The notes beneath the pieces are model-generated. The model ran no database searches, was not told the DNA's origin, and saw nothing but the letters and a program-made list of their open reading frames with translations. From positions 1 through 64,000 of the forward strand of contig VFIW01000093.1 of the NCBI GenBank assembly GCA_006386115.1: a stretch of DNA of 64,000 nucleotides, in the 5' to 3' direction. Below, in pieces: positions 11,432 to 21,856 of the stretch. The translations under genes and the position numbers were made by a program. Position 1 is the stretch's first letter. Each line of letters opens with the position of its first letter. Source of the DNA: Globisporangium splendens. Lineage: Eukaryota; Oomycota; Peronosporomycetes; Pythiales; Pythiaceae.

Positions 11432-12154
11432 ATGAGCGCAGTCGTCAGTGGAGATGCGAAGCCAGCGCCAGCAGCCGACGGACAGACGACGACGGTGATC
11501 CCGCTGCACGTGCAGGTGGACGGCAAGCCGGACACCCAGGTGCTGCACTTCCACTGCGACTGGGACATCGGCATCGGTGGCTCCATTTGGACAAGCGGTC
11601 AGATTCTCGCAGAGCATCTGCAGTCGCAGCAAGCGCGATACCGCACGCTGTTCCAGGGCAAGAATGTGCTCGAGCTCGGCAGCGGCACGGGGTACGTCGG
11701 CTTGATGACAGCTGTGTGCTTTGAACCCGCCAACGTGTTCCTCACCGACTTGGCGAGCCACGTGGCGTGCCTCGAGCGCAACGTGGCACTCAATGCGTCA
11801 GTCCTACGACCGCGTGTGAACGTACATGTCACGGAGCTGGCGTGGGGTTCCACGGTGCACGAAACGGCTTTGCTCGAAAAATTGGGCGACGACAACACGC
11901 ACATAGACGTCATTCTCGGCACCGACGTCGCCTATCTCCGCGAGTTGTACGATCCTCTGCTGCACACGCTGCGCCATGTTGCGAGTCAGCATACGCTCGT
12001 GCTGCTTGGGCTCAACCGCGCGGATACCGACATTTCGTTTTTCCAGCGCCTGGAGCTCGACGGCTTCGAGTACTACAAGATCTCCGAGGACCAGCTGCCG
12101 GTCGAGTACCATGGCAAGGACTTTGGGCTGTTCGAGATCCGGCGTCGCAGTTAA
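11432..12154 (+). CDS. METTL21-like (Methyltransf_16) protein-lysine methyltransferase
   Basis: 240 residues from the ATG at 11432; the frame extends slightly upstream without an ATG. The seven-beta-strand SAM-dependent fold is clear: motif I VLELGSGTGYVG (roughly 77-88), the acidic strand-2 end FLTDLAS, and the family signature D-x-x-Y in GTDVAYLRELYDPLLHTL. The preceding GGSIWTSGQILAEHL matches the G-x-x-x-W-x-x-x-x-x-L-A-x-x-L segment typical of METTL21/EEF-KMT enzymes, which methylate lysines in chaperones or translation factors. The length fits the family. The substrate cannot be read from the sequence. No intron is needed. Confidence 0.85.
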   Translation: MSAVVSGDAKPAPAADGQTTTVIPLHVQVDGKPDTQVLHFHCDWDIGIGGSIWTSGQILAEHLQSQQARYRTLFQGKNVLELGSGTGYVGLMTAVCFEPANVFLTDLASHVACLERNVALNASVLRPRVNVHVTELAWGSTVHETALLEKLGDDNTHIDVILGTDVAYLRELYDPLLHTLRHVASQHTLVLLGLNRADTDISFFQRLELDGFEYYKISEDQLPVEYHGKDFGLFEIRRRS

Positions 12155-12966
12155 AGAGAGTTCTCAGCTTTTGTTGAGAGTCGCAAACAAGGTGCCTGAC
12201 CCCCCTCCAGGCACGTTTTTTTTTTTGACAAGACTCGGGAATGGCCCTCTGATGCCTCAAAGTTCCGAGCTCCAACGTTGAAATGCTAGTTTTGAAGATC
12301 GAATTGACATAGAGAGAATGTGGAATCAAGCGATTAAGGACTCTGCGCTACGCCGCGCAGCAACAACGCAAGGCTTTTGGAATCTTTTGATCCCGCTCGA
12401 TCGTTCGCGCGTCCATAGACGCAGATGCATTTTTGTTGCTGAGCGAAGCCAACCCAAGCATAATCATGCTCGATGGTGGTAGTCGCCTCGTTAACTTTAT
12501 AACGCGTTTCTTTCATTTCTTCAGGACCCGCATACGATCGCCATAACTTATCAATTGCTGTGTTGGCCCACAAAAATAAGTGGCAGCGTGACTCTCGAAA
12601 TTGATATCTGGCAAAGCAGCCGCGCATGTTTTGTGCGCACTCTTGCCAGGTGATTTTCTCTTTTGTTCCCGACAATTCCTCTCCTCGCACCACGACGACA
12701 ACACGACGAAGCTCGTTCACCACCCCCTCCATTGTCTGTCTTAGTACTTCGATCGAAACGGGACTCGCGACCCCGTCCGTCCTGGAGTTGTGGGTTCGTC
12801 CGTCCTTCAAGTCGCAACCGCGTCTCGTTCTTCTTCTCGTTCTTCTTTTTTTCTGGCGATTCCCCCCTTTGCGAGCAATCCTCCCCCCCATACAAACCGC
12901 AAGCGACAAGCAAGTGCACCCCGACAAGCTCAAGCAAACCTGTGCACTTGCTGGGTTACGCGGGCG

Positions 12967-13008
12967 TCTGTGTGTGTGTGTGTGTGTGACTCTGTGTGTT
13001 TGCTGCTG
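12967..13008 (+). repeat. GT microsatellite
   Basis: About ten consecutive GT units followed by a second short GT run. Confidence 0.9.
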
Positions 13009-13429
13009 TCGTTTGTCTTTTCCGCCCATCATCTCTTCCGCCCACCCGCCCGTCGCCCGCCCTCGCGCCACTCTTAATAATTTTGAGTCTACTCGACACT
13101 CGTCAAGCGAACGAATAAAGAAAGGATCCGTTCCATCTCGTCCCCCAGCCCAGCGCCACGATCTCTATAGCTTGCGGGCGTGTGTGTCGACTTGTCGTGG
13201 GTTTGCGCCGTATCCATTAAAAGAGAGAGAGACGTGTCGCGAAGAGCAAACAAGCGCAAGCGTAAAAGCGAGTACGCTTGTCGAGTGGAGCTTGCTAAAA
13301 GAGGGTAACCTTGCGTAACCAAGATCAGCAAGAACCAGCAGCAGAGTCCGAGTCATCGCCGTCGAGCGTGCGATCACAAGCAAGCCGTGTCTTTATTTAC
13401 GCGCAAGAGTGGCATTTTTGCTGGTTATT

Positions 13430-13467
13430 GCGCGCGCGCGTGTGTGTGTGTGTGTGAGAGAGAGGAG
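13430..13467 (+). repeat. compound GC/GT/GA microsatellite
   Basis: Consecutive GC, GT and GA dinucleotide runs about 100 bp upstream of the ATG at 13552, probably within the 5' leader. Confidence 0.9.
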
Positions 13468-13551
13468 GTACAACGTCCTGCTATTATTGTCGGTTTGTGA
13501 CGAGCGTAACCCGTAACCAAGGCACATAGAGCTACTAGACAAATAGAGAAA

Positions 13552-14406
13552 ATGTACTCGCAGAGCATGCAGAAGCGCGTGGAGAAGCAGAAGGAGCACG
13601 CGAACAAGAACCTCACGTCGTGGTTCATGAAGAAGTTCTCCAAGAAGACGCAGTACCTCCGCGACCAGGACGAGGAGACCGCGCAGGCCGAGCGCGCACG
13701 TCGCCATAACGGCAATGGCGCGACCAGCAACCTGAGCGCCAAGCCGCGCCACATCAGCGCCGTCACGAACCAGCGCAACAGCCGCAGCGACAGCGAGCAG
13801 AGCCGACCGAACCCGCAGCGGCAGCGCAGCTTTCTGCGCGCGCAGCTGCTCGAGATGAAGCGCGAGTCGGCCGAGACGCTGCTGCAGACCCAGCAGAAGC
13901 GCATGGCCGGCGAGCGGATCGACGAAGTGCCCCGCTTCGGCACGCAGCTAGGACTCGACGCGAGCGACGAGGACTACGAGGACTACGACGAGAGCGAGGA
14001 CGATGATCTGGACTCGGTCCACGCCGTGGACGAGATCGACGACGCGCTCGTGGAGCTCACGACCGACGAGTACAAGGCGATCCGGAAAGAGAAATGGCAG
14101 CTCAAGCAGCAACGACTAATCGACGCGGCGGCGGACGCGCACAAGATGGACCGCCGGCGCAGCAGCGCGAGCAGCGCCACCGTGGGCGACGACGAGGACC
14201 ACGACAAGGAGAACGAGCAAGCCGCCGTGGAGCTCAATCGCCGCATCAGCCGCGCGACCGAGCTCTACGCTCAGGCCATCAACCAGATCGAGCACGCGCT
14301 GCATCCCGAAGACCACCCGCCACCGGTACCGGAGCCGCAGCCGCTGTTTCTGGGCAGCGGCGGAGGCAAAAAAGGTAGCAACCGCGTGAAAAGCGAGTGG
14401 ATCTAA
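13552..14406 (+). CDS. hypothetical highly charged protein
   Basis: 284 residues, uninterrupted, GC-rich coding sequence. The N-terminus is basic and helical (YSQSMQKRVEKQKEHANKNLTSWFMKKFSKKTQYLRDQDEE). A central Arg/Gln/Ser region (RQRSFLRAQLLEMKRESAETLLQ) leads to an acidic run (about 143-165, DEDYEDYDESEDDD). A second helical segment (TDEYKAIRKEKWQLKQQRL) and a C-terminal helix (RISRATELYAQAINQIEHAL) follow. No signal peptide or membrane segment is visible. I recognise no family. The composition suggests a cytosolic or nuclear protein with coiled-coil parts. Confidence 0.7.
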   Translation: MYSQSMQKRVEKQKEHANKNLTSWFMKKFSKKTQYLRDQDEETAQAERARRHNGNGATSNLSAKPRHISAVTNQRNSRSDSEQSRPNPQRQRSFLRAQLLEMKRESAETLLQTQQKRMAGERIDEVPRFGTQLGLDASDEDYEDYDESEDDDLDSVHAVDEIDDALVELTTDEYKAIRKEKWQLKQQRLIDAAADAHKMDRRRSSASSATVGDDEDHDKENEQAAVELNRRISRATELYAQAINQIEHALHPEDHPPPVPEPQPLFLGSGGGKKGSNRVKSEWI

Positions 14407-15475
14407 GTCGGGGCGACGTTGCTGTTTGGAGACGGGTGTGCCGTTGTGGGTTATGCTGCGCGGGAGTTTTGGAGTTGGTGTCAAGTTTGTTGTCGACAAG
14501 TGCAGTTTGTAAAATTGTTTGTTCCTGTTGGTTGCTGTGTGTGCGGCAACAAGAAGCGCGGGTGGGAGTGGCCGGTTGGCGGTTGCTGGCTTTATGGACG
14601 TGTGCTCTCTTCCTCAACTTCAACTTCGTCATCTTCTCTTGTATTTCTTTGCGTTGGCACCGATTTGTTATAAAAAGCGGCAACAAAAACCACTGACTCC
14701 CACCCCCAATCCCCACACACATGACAAGCAAAAAACAGCAAGCAACACATGCCAAAGCACACACAGTCAAGACGAAGATGCGGAACAAACACAGACACAC
14801 GAGCAGCACCGAACGCAAGGCACCTGCTGCAGGAGAGAGCGACGCGTGTTTTAATTATTATTTTCGAGGGTTTTTTATACTAAAGATGAAACAAATACTA
14901 ATACTTTATTTGAAAAAAAAAAGAAAAGATGTCGAGTCAGCGTGGCAAAATCAAAAACAACAACAGCAACTTCAACAGCCTGCAAGTGCGCGACTACAAA
15001 AGGACAAACAAACAACTGGCACTTGCAGCATCTGGACCTGCTACAAATTGCAAAGCAACAAATGTACCCATGTGCGAAGGACACATGGAGTGGCTACAGT
15101 AGCCATGCTAACCATCGCATGTTGGAACATACAACATAAAACCACCTGCTGTGAGTTGTTGTTCGCTTGTTCCCAGCGGACTCTGCGCCGGGGTGACAGA
15201 AGTAACTCGACTTGCGTCTGATGAGAGCTCGCTCACATTTGTTTCTCACTCGCTCTCTTTGTTTTTCATTTCGTCCAACGCTGAGACAGCAAACCATCAA
15301 CGAAAATAGCGTCCGTCCTTTTCTCATCTATTCGCGGCAGCCTGCTGCTCCGTTTCAGTTTCGTCTTTGACGACTTGTTCGGTGCTGGCCGCTCACACAC
15401 AGGTCATTGTGTATTTCATTTTTGGTTGTAGTCCGCATAAAGAGTCTGACTGACGTCTGTCCTCCTGTGGTGACG
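14407..15475. other. intergenic
   Basis: About 1.07 kb between two plus-strand genes, including A-rich and CA/AC-rich tracts (14690-15020). No convincing gene was seen. The last ~100 bp carry a candidate core promoter for the membrane-protein copy. Confidence 0.45.
15402..15417 (+). promoter_or_regulatory. candidate oomycete Inr + flanking promoter region
   Basis: GGTCATTGTGTATTTC resembles the oomycete start-site consensus GCTCATTYYNCAWTTT (Inr plus FPR) at most positions. It lies about 60 bp before the ATG at 15476, a usual distance. It would drive a copy that now carries two stop codons. Confidence 0.4.
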
Positions 15476-17614
15476 ATGGGCGACGCCTACCAGCTGCCTC
15501 AAGCACCAGCGACCAGAGTCACTGTGGTCCAAGCCGCCAGCAATCAGCTGCGAGGAGCAACGGCACGCCGACGTCAAGCTCAGCTCTCGGACGCTGCGAC
15601 CTCCAGGACGAAAGCGGGGAAGAGCCGTCGACCAGTGTTCAAACACATGACGTCGGGCCAAGTCGTGCATCTGGTACGGCGACTCTTGGTTCTCGCCGTG
15701 ACGATGCAGTACATTGTCACCTCGATCCATGCGGTTGTGGATACAGCGACGCTACTCCAAGCGTACGGCGACCCGTATGTGAATTTCGAAATGTACACGT
15801 CGGGATTGATTGCCATGTACGCGGGTACCACGACCATCTGAGATAGTCCGCTAGTTCGTCTCGTGTTGCTCGATGACACGTCACCGCGCAATGGCACGCT
15901 GTTCCTGGAACGCGGCACGACTTCGTTTACCGGGTGTTCGTCTGCTCCGAAACCCGAGATCTACCGAGATGCGTACCAACGATTCATGTTTACCTCGGTC
16001 GTTGAGAACACGAAGTACAACCTCACGTTTCTCGATCCCTCGCAAAGCGAACTGATTCTCCCCGTTATCGACTGCACGTTCACATCGCTAGTTCGAAATA
16101 ACCCGACATCGCCTAGATTCACTTACCTGATGCGACGGATCGATGGCCCGAACGACGTGTACTTGCTGATGGTGATTATGGCAGTGCAGGAATATCAACT
16201 GGAGGAGCAGCACTCGAGTGGACCCGCGGCCGTGTCCACGATCACCTTCATCAACGACCTCCGAGCGACTCACGTTACACATCACTTTGCTCTCGCGCTC
16301 AGGCACCCATGCCGAGCGGCACGTTTCCAGATCTACGAGCTGATCGACGTCACGGCAGAAAACGAGTGGGTGCTCGAGAGTATCCCAGAGAATCCACTGT
16401 CCGAATTACCTCGACGGATTACGACGACGTACCCCACGGGCTTCTACGTCTCGACACTCGACCAACAGGCCAACTTTGTCAACGCCATCTGGACGCTACC
16501 CCAAGAGCCACGAAATGTGCTCTTGAGCCGAAAGTGGATTGGAAAAAGCGTTGTGCGCGATTCCTGGGCTTGGGTACATCTCGTGCATCTCTACTTTGCA
16601 GCGAGCTCGACGTTCCATGTTGTGATCCTCTTCGTCGTGATGTATTCCAACCTGCGTCAAGGTCGGATCTGGGTCGGTGACGCATTTGCCTCGATCTCCG
16701 CTAGACTCTCGATTCGAGCGGCGCTCGTGGCTCTCACGTGGTACATGGACGGCTGCTTTACACTCACCGAGTTTACGCTCTACACCGGGGACACGATCAT
16801 AGGTGAGCGCGAATCTCACGTCTACACGTCGACCATTGAAGCCGACTTGCAAACATTCTACTTGGCGCTCGCTGGCCTCATGGGGAACATCACACGGGAG
16901 CGAATTGACCCCACGCTCGCCATGATCCTGTTCCGAGCTGGGTTCGAAGGCCGTCTGTCGATTCTCAAGTTGTTTCCACGCATGATGCAGACCCTCGCGG
17001 ACTTTGCCGAAGAAGAGTACATGCTTGGCGTTACAGCGTGGGATCCAGAGGTACCCGAGACTTCGCCATTGCGGGTCTGGAACAGCCACCCGATGCCAAC
17101 ACCGAGTGGGCCAGTTGTTGCAGCGACGCTGTTTCCGATTGTTAACACGTTCGTATTTATTGCTGTGTACACCGCGCTCCGCAAGATCGTGCGCGTGTTG
17201 TTCCCCACACTCGCGAGAAGATGGCAAATGAACACGATCGAGGCCAAAAAGCACGGAGTTTTACACAAACAGCAGTCCAATCTCACGCAATTTGAGATCG
17301 CATCGGGCGTCGAGCTGCGCGCGTGATACGGCGTCGTCACGGATTACGACAACTACGTGCATATCAAAGGCATGAAGTTCGCGTCCGCCGATGGCGTACA
17401 CACGAGTGGCTTCGTGATCGCGAACGGCGAGTTTCTGGTTCAGGACAGCGACCTCATCGTGATTTTGCTGATCAATGCCACGCGTGTGCGGTACAAGAAC
17501 GTGTATGTGTACGAAGTGGACGGCAGCAGAGTAAAAGAAACAGCCCAGCTTGTATATCCAGCGACGATCCCATTCAGAGACGCGCTGCTTTTGAGCCTGC
17601 GCGTACTGCTCTAG
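15476..17614 (+). pseudogene. multi-pass membrane protein paralogue A, full length except two in-frame TGA codons
   Basis: From the ATG at 15476 to the TAG at 17612-17614 the frame spans 712 codons, exactly the length of the intact paralogue on the opposite strand, without any frameshift. TGA codons occur at codon 122 (15839-15841) and codon 617 (17324-17326). At both, the other copies have Arg; at the second the third copy has CGA where this one has TGA. Otherwise all features are kept: N-terminal TM, a large loop with N-glycosylation sites (NGT, NLT), central TM pair, late TM near LFPIVNTFVFIAVYTAL, and a conserved cytosolic end (FEIASGVELRA...VHIKGMKF). Function unknown. It is either a very young pseudogene or requires readthrough; the latter is not favoured because neither TGA is followed by C. 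Confidence 0.8.
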
Positions 17615-17928
17615 GGGCAGTCGGCTACTCAAAATTGATTCGTACTGGGTGCTTAGCAATCTGGCGACCAAGGGATACGACCTCCACGTTGGCTAATGCG
17701 CAATGGTTTGCTACAAGAACACACACTCTAGCAGTTAGTCTCACGCATCGACGCAGCATCAAGCACCACGGCAACTTTCAGTGTATTTCGATTATCTACT
17801 CGCATCTGTCATGCTCTACCCACTACAATTCGAAAGTCCAAAGTGAAAGAAGCTGTTGCAGCCTCATAAATCAACTGCTATATAATGCAAGGCTATCAAA
17901 TCTATTCATTTGTGCATGCGCGTTCGCT
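17615..17928. other. short spacer between convergent paralogues
   Basis: 314 bp separating the tail-to-tail membrane-protein copies. It should hold both 3' ends; nothing else seen. Confidence 0.5.
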
Positions 17929-20067
17929 CTACAACAATACCTTGAGATTCAATGGAAACAAATCGGTCCAAGCGATGGTCTCTGGGTACACGAGTCGCGC
18001 GGTTTCTTTCACCCTGTTCCCATCGACATCGTAGACGTAGATGTTCCTGAAGCACACATGCGTGACTTTCATCGCCATAATCGACAGCAAACTGTCGGTC
18101 GGGATGAGAAACTTGCCGTTCGCGATCACAAAGCCACTCGTGTGCACGCCATCAGCTGACACGAACTTCAAGCCTTTGATGTGCACGTAGTTGTCGTAAT
18201 CGGTCACGATGCCAAACCGCGCACGTAACTCGACGCCCGACGCGATCTCGAACTGCGTAAGCTTGGGTCTCTCGTCTTCAGAGTTGCGCGAACTTAAACG
18301 GCTACTCATGCTGCTGCGAGCACTCGACGAGCTCATGGCCCATTGCCGTGCCAGGTCCGGGTGGAAGTACCGAAACGTCTTGCGAATCACGACATATACG
18401 AGAACGAATATGAGTGTGCTGAAGACTGGCAAGAAAGTCGCAGCATAAGCTGACCTGCTTGGGTTCGGCAGCTCATGCGCGGTCCACACACGCAGCGGCG
18501 AGACTTCAGGCAGGCTCGGGTCCAAGCCATTGATTCCGAGCAGGTAGTCGGCAGCAGCCAAGTCCGCGAGCGTTTTGACCATACCTGGGAACGCTCTGGT
18601 GATCGAAAGTCGCGCTTCGAATGCAATGTTGAAGAGAACCATCGCGAGGGTAGGGTCGATCCGCTCCTGGCAGATGCTGCCAGTGGTGCCAACCAGACTC
18701 AGGTACAGCGATTGCAAATCGGCTTTCATAACGGACGTGTACGTGCTGCTTTGACGTTCGGCGAGCAGTACGTTCCCATTGTAGAGCACGAACTCCTTCA
18801 ACGCGAAAAATCCATCCAAGTACCACGAAAGCAACACGATAAGGCTGCGCAGCCAGAGCTTGGACGAAATCGCGACGAATGCGTCGCCGACCCAGATTCT
18901 ACCCAGGCGATAGTTTGAGAACATCACGACAAAGAGAACCACGAGGCTAAAACTCGCGTTCACTGCATAGTAGAAGTGAAGGAAGTGCACCCATGCCCAC
19001 GAGTCGCGCGTCACGCTCTTGCCGACCCACTCCCACCTGGACAGCACATGCCGAGGATCTTGAGATAGCGTCCAGAGAGTGTTGACGTAGTTGGCTTGTT
19101 CATCGAGTGAATGCAGATAGAATCCAGTCGGATTCGTTGTCAGCACGAGTTTGGAGCGTTCCTTGAGCGGATTCGACGGGATACTCTTGAGCAGCCAAAA
19201 GTACTCGGGTGTCTCCTCCACCAACTCGTACACTTCGAAAGCCACATTCTTGTACGGAGATCCCAATCCCAAGGCAAAATGATGCGTTACTTGGTCTGCA
19301 CGGAGATCATTGATGAAACTGATCGTGTTCATCGCAACTGGACCTGTCGATCGTTGTTTGGTTATGTAGCACTCCTGCAGCGACTGGAACACTGTCAGCA
19401 GGTACACATCATCTGGGTCGTTCACCATTCGCATGAGGTAAAAGAACTTCGGTGACGTCGTGTCCCCGATGACAATAGTTGTGGCAGTACAATCAATCAC
19501 CGGCATGATCAGTTCGCTTCTTGTCGGGTCGAGAAACGTCAGGTTGTATGCCGTGGACTGGATAATCGTCTGGAACATTGATCGCTGAAACGCGTCTTCG
19601 TAGATGATCGAAGGGGCCGTTGTCGTGCAGCCCATAAACGTGGTCGAGTTTGTTTCAAGAAACAGTGTGCCGTTGCGAGGAGTAGTGCTGTTATTTAACG
19701 CTGCAAGCAATGGGCTCTCGCGCACCGTTGTCTCGCCCGCATACACACCCACTAGATTCGTTTCATACAACTGGAAGTTCAAACTTGGGTCTCCAAAGTC
19801 TTGCAGCAGCGTCATCGAGTCACGGCACGCGCTCAGCGACGTCGCGATGTACATGATCGCCGCCCCGATCACGAGCACTCGCCGCAATAAATGAACTCGC
19901 TGGTGCGCTGTGAGTCGCCTTTTAGGGTTTCCACGTGAAGCAGCATCCTGCTGGCGTCCGATTTCGTTCGCGTTGTTGATGCTCTTGGCAACAATCTGGG
20001 GTTGTATCTGAGCTACGAGGTGCGAAATGGAAGGGCGATTCGAGCTCTTCACTTCGATCTTCTGCAT
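17929..20067 (-). CDS. multi-pass membrane protein, intact family member (function unknown)
   Basis: 712 residues from the ATG at 20065-20067. Predicted membrane segments lie near 60-80, 362-384, 405-427 and 543-562, with a weaker one near 452-470. Residues 81-360 form one large loop with several N-x-S/T sites (about 125-180) and conserved Cys, so it is probably extracellular or lumenal. Residues 563-712 are basic and then a globular tail (LTQFEIASGVELRARFGIVTDY...GFVIANGKFL...VKETARLVYPE) that is the best conserved part among the three copies. I know no function for this family. The multi-copy occurrence and variable state of decay suggest a fast-evolving surface or signalling protein. No intron is needed. 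Confidence 0.8.
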   Translation of the reverse strand: MQKIEVKSSNRPSISHLVAQIQPQIVAKSINNANEIGRQQDAASRGNPKRRLTAHQRVHLLRRVLVIGAAIMYIATSLSACRDSMTLLQDFGDPSLNFQLYETNLVGVYAGETTVRESPLLAALNNSTTPRNGTLFLETNSTTFMGCTTTAPSIIYEDAFQRSMFQTIIQSTAYNLTFLDPTRSELIMPVIDCTATTIVIGDTTSPKFFYLMRMVNDPDDVYLLTVFQSLQECYITKQRSTGPVAMNTISFINDLRADQVTHHFALGLGSPYKNVAFEVYELVEETPEYFWLLKSIPSNPLKERSKLVLTTNPTGFYLHSLDEQANYVNTLWTLSQDPRHVLSRWEWVGKSVTRDSWAWVHFLHFYYAVNASFSLVVLFVVMFSNYRLGRIWVGDAFVAISSKLWLRSLIVLLSWYLDGFFALKEFVLYNGNVLLAERQSSTYTSVMKADLQSLYLSLVGTTGSICQERIDPTLAMVLFNIAFEARLSITRAFPGMVKTLADLAAADYLLGINGLDPSLPEVSPLRVWTAHELPNPSRSAYAATFLPVFSTLIFVLVYVVIRKTFRYFHPDLARQWAMSSSSARSSMSSRLSSRNSEDERPKLTQFEIASGVELRARFGIVTDYDNYVHIKGLKFVSADGVHTSGFVIANGKFLIPTDSLLSIMAMKVTHVCFRNIYVYDVDGNRVKETARLVYPETIAWTDLFPLNLKVLL

Positions 20068-20076
20068 CACAATCAA

Positions 20077-20772
20077 CTTTCACACGTGCTGGTGGTACGT
20101 TTTGTCAGATCACGAAGACTGGTCGTGATAGCTGACAGCACATGCAGAAATGCCAGAAAGGAAGAATGCGAAGGGATAGCCAAAATTAACTCCCATCGAA
20201 CCGACACGTGGCCATTCTGTTTGTTTCAGTGACACACGACCTTTCTACACGTGTCCGGAGAGCTGACGAGGCGATCTGTTTACATTTGGAGGCTGACAGA
20301 AGGGAAGTGCCTCAGACATAGCCGACAGCGTCTCTTTATATGCCTCTCTGCAGCGTTTTGAAGAGAATGTAATGAGAGTTCGGTAATTTATCCCCCCTTT
20401 ATCGCTACTATTTTCTTACATTTTTTCGCTAAATTTGGAGACACTTCGCCAAATCAGGCAAAAATAGAGAGGTGCCGCCAAACCTATTTCTGGAGTTGCT
20501 GGCTTGACAAAAGTAGTTGAAATAGTTTGTTGTTGCAGGCAGGAAACGACATGGAGTAAGAATTTTGCTCGCCTCGTACGATCCGAGCAGGAGCAACTGC
20601 TCCTGCAAAACAGTGGTTGTTCTCTGAATCTTGCTGGTTGTTTGGAGCTTAGGACGCATCCGACTTGCCTGCCATTACCGGCAGAAATGCATAACCTTAA
20701 CAAAAATAATAGCATAATTTGTGAAAGGCCAATAGATATACTGGACAAGATGCGTGGAACTGTACACTTGCT
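20077..20772. other. upstream region of the membrane protein gene
   Basis: About 700 bp. It should contain the promoter of the minus-strand gene. A short perfect hairpin (GCAGGAGC / GCTCCTGC) lies near 20588-20607. No coding sequence recognised. Confidence 0.45.
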
Positions 20773-21078
20773 TAGTAAACCTGACACTCCGAGTTGACGC
20801 AGCACGGTACGTGTGTGAGAAGCGTATTCAACGCTTCTCTCAAGGACTCTGTTCCGAGAGCGGTTGCCTGCTTCCGGCAGTGCAATCAAATCTTCCTATA
20901 GGTCTCTATAGAGTAATCCCGTCGATAACCAAAGGCTTTAGTTAACGGTAAAACTGGACTGGTTTATTTGTTGGAGGTTGCCCTCTGTAGGACAACCTGG
21001 ATTATCTTTATGTAACTATTAACAATAGCAATCTCAAGTGTAATTACTCCCCATGGGGCAATGAGTGGCTATGAAAGC
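20773..21078 (-). repeat. truncated LTR (family 1), remnant of a 3' LTR
   Basis: Closely matches 27899-28200 with scattered differences (roughly 10 per cent by eye). It shares CAGCACGGTACGTGTGTGAG, the TATAGGTCTCTATAGAGTAA block and the TACTCCCCATGGGGCAATGA block. Similarity stops at the shared GGCTATGAAAG, after which unrelated sequence begins, so about 220 bp of the LTR are missing. Read with the minus-strand element it is what remains of the 3' LTR. Confidence 0.8.
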
Positions 21079-21638
21079 TTATCTCCACGAGCTCGAGCGA
21101 GATCCATCCGCTGACGTCTCGATATATCGGACGAAGGAGGAAAATGACGCCGTTGAGGCTGTCAACAATCGTAAGAGGAAGCACGAAGTCCTCATTACAA
21201 ACGAAGAGGCAGGAGTGCGAACCATCGTTCACGATGAGCTCAAGTACTCACTGCCCGAAATGCCGCCGCCAGAACTATGGCCGGCTGGCAAGACCGCATC
21301 GAATCTGCTCGCGAGAGCCAGACTTTGTGCGTGGGACTATGACGCTCAATTTTAAAATTGGCGTGAAAAGCGATTGCGGGGTGAAAATGGGGAATTGCGT
21401 ATTCACTCGATCCCAGTCGTCCTCTTTGTTGGAGAGACGGAAGAAGAGTACGATGCCGACTTCATGTCGTGCATCAATAAAATTAAGGGAGGTAGCACTC
21501 GCACAGTGTCTACCGATCCGACAGCGCAATGCAGTCAACGCATGCAATTTGCAGTTGACCGTGTTCGTCTGTTTCGCTCCAAGCAGGGCGGTGGCACGCC
21601 TCTGCGAGCGGGTGGTCGCGCTGGTAACAGGCGACAAA
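21079..21638 (+). pseudogene. unidentified coding fragment joined to the broken LTR
   Basis: One plus-strand frame continues from inside the LTR remnant to 21355 (TAA) and then, without shift, through a protein-like stretch RGENGELRIHSIPVVLFVGETEEEYDADFMSCINKIK. The composition is that of real protein, not LTR. It occupies the place where the 3' end of the gypsy element (polypurine tract and start of the LTR) should be. I do not recognise the family. It could be a captured host-gene piece or part of another repeat. Confidence 0.4.
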
Positions 21639-21856
21639 TTACTCGCGCGAATGACAGTCCCTCAGTTGCGCCTCAAAGGCGTCAACAAGATCCGGGACGT
21701 CTTCGCGAAGACGCTCAGCAGGCTCCCACGAGCTCTGCGACACATCGTACCCACGCCACTTCACAAGGTAGTGGGTGTTCCCCTTCCGCCGCTGCACACG
21801 CAGCAGGCGCTCAACATGGTAGTGGCGCTGTCCCTGCTTGTCAATCAGCGGGATAG

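Larger units (their letters stand above)
12155..13551. other. intergenic, rich in simple repeats
   Basis: 1.4 kb with two GT-type microsatellites and pyrimidine-rich tracts. Open frames exist on both strands (for example minus 12334-13071), but they are arginine-rich and low-complexity and show no domain. I treat the stretch as UTR/intergenic, with the last part the 5' leader of the gene starting at 13552. Confidence 0.45.

Noticed and set aside
12334..13071. 245-codon minus-strand frame in the 12-13.5 kb gap
   Set aside because: It spans microsatellites and Arg-rich low-complexity sequence; no motif or clear start. Left as intergenic, though not fully excluded.
15476..17614. Stop-codon reassignment or TGA readthrough to explain the two TGA codons
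   Set aside because: Other genes here end normally, the paralogue has no internal TGA, and neither TGA is followed by the C that favours readthrough; mutation of Arg codons is simpler.
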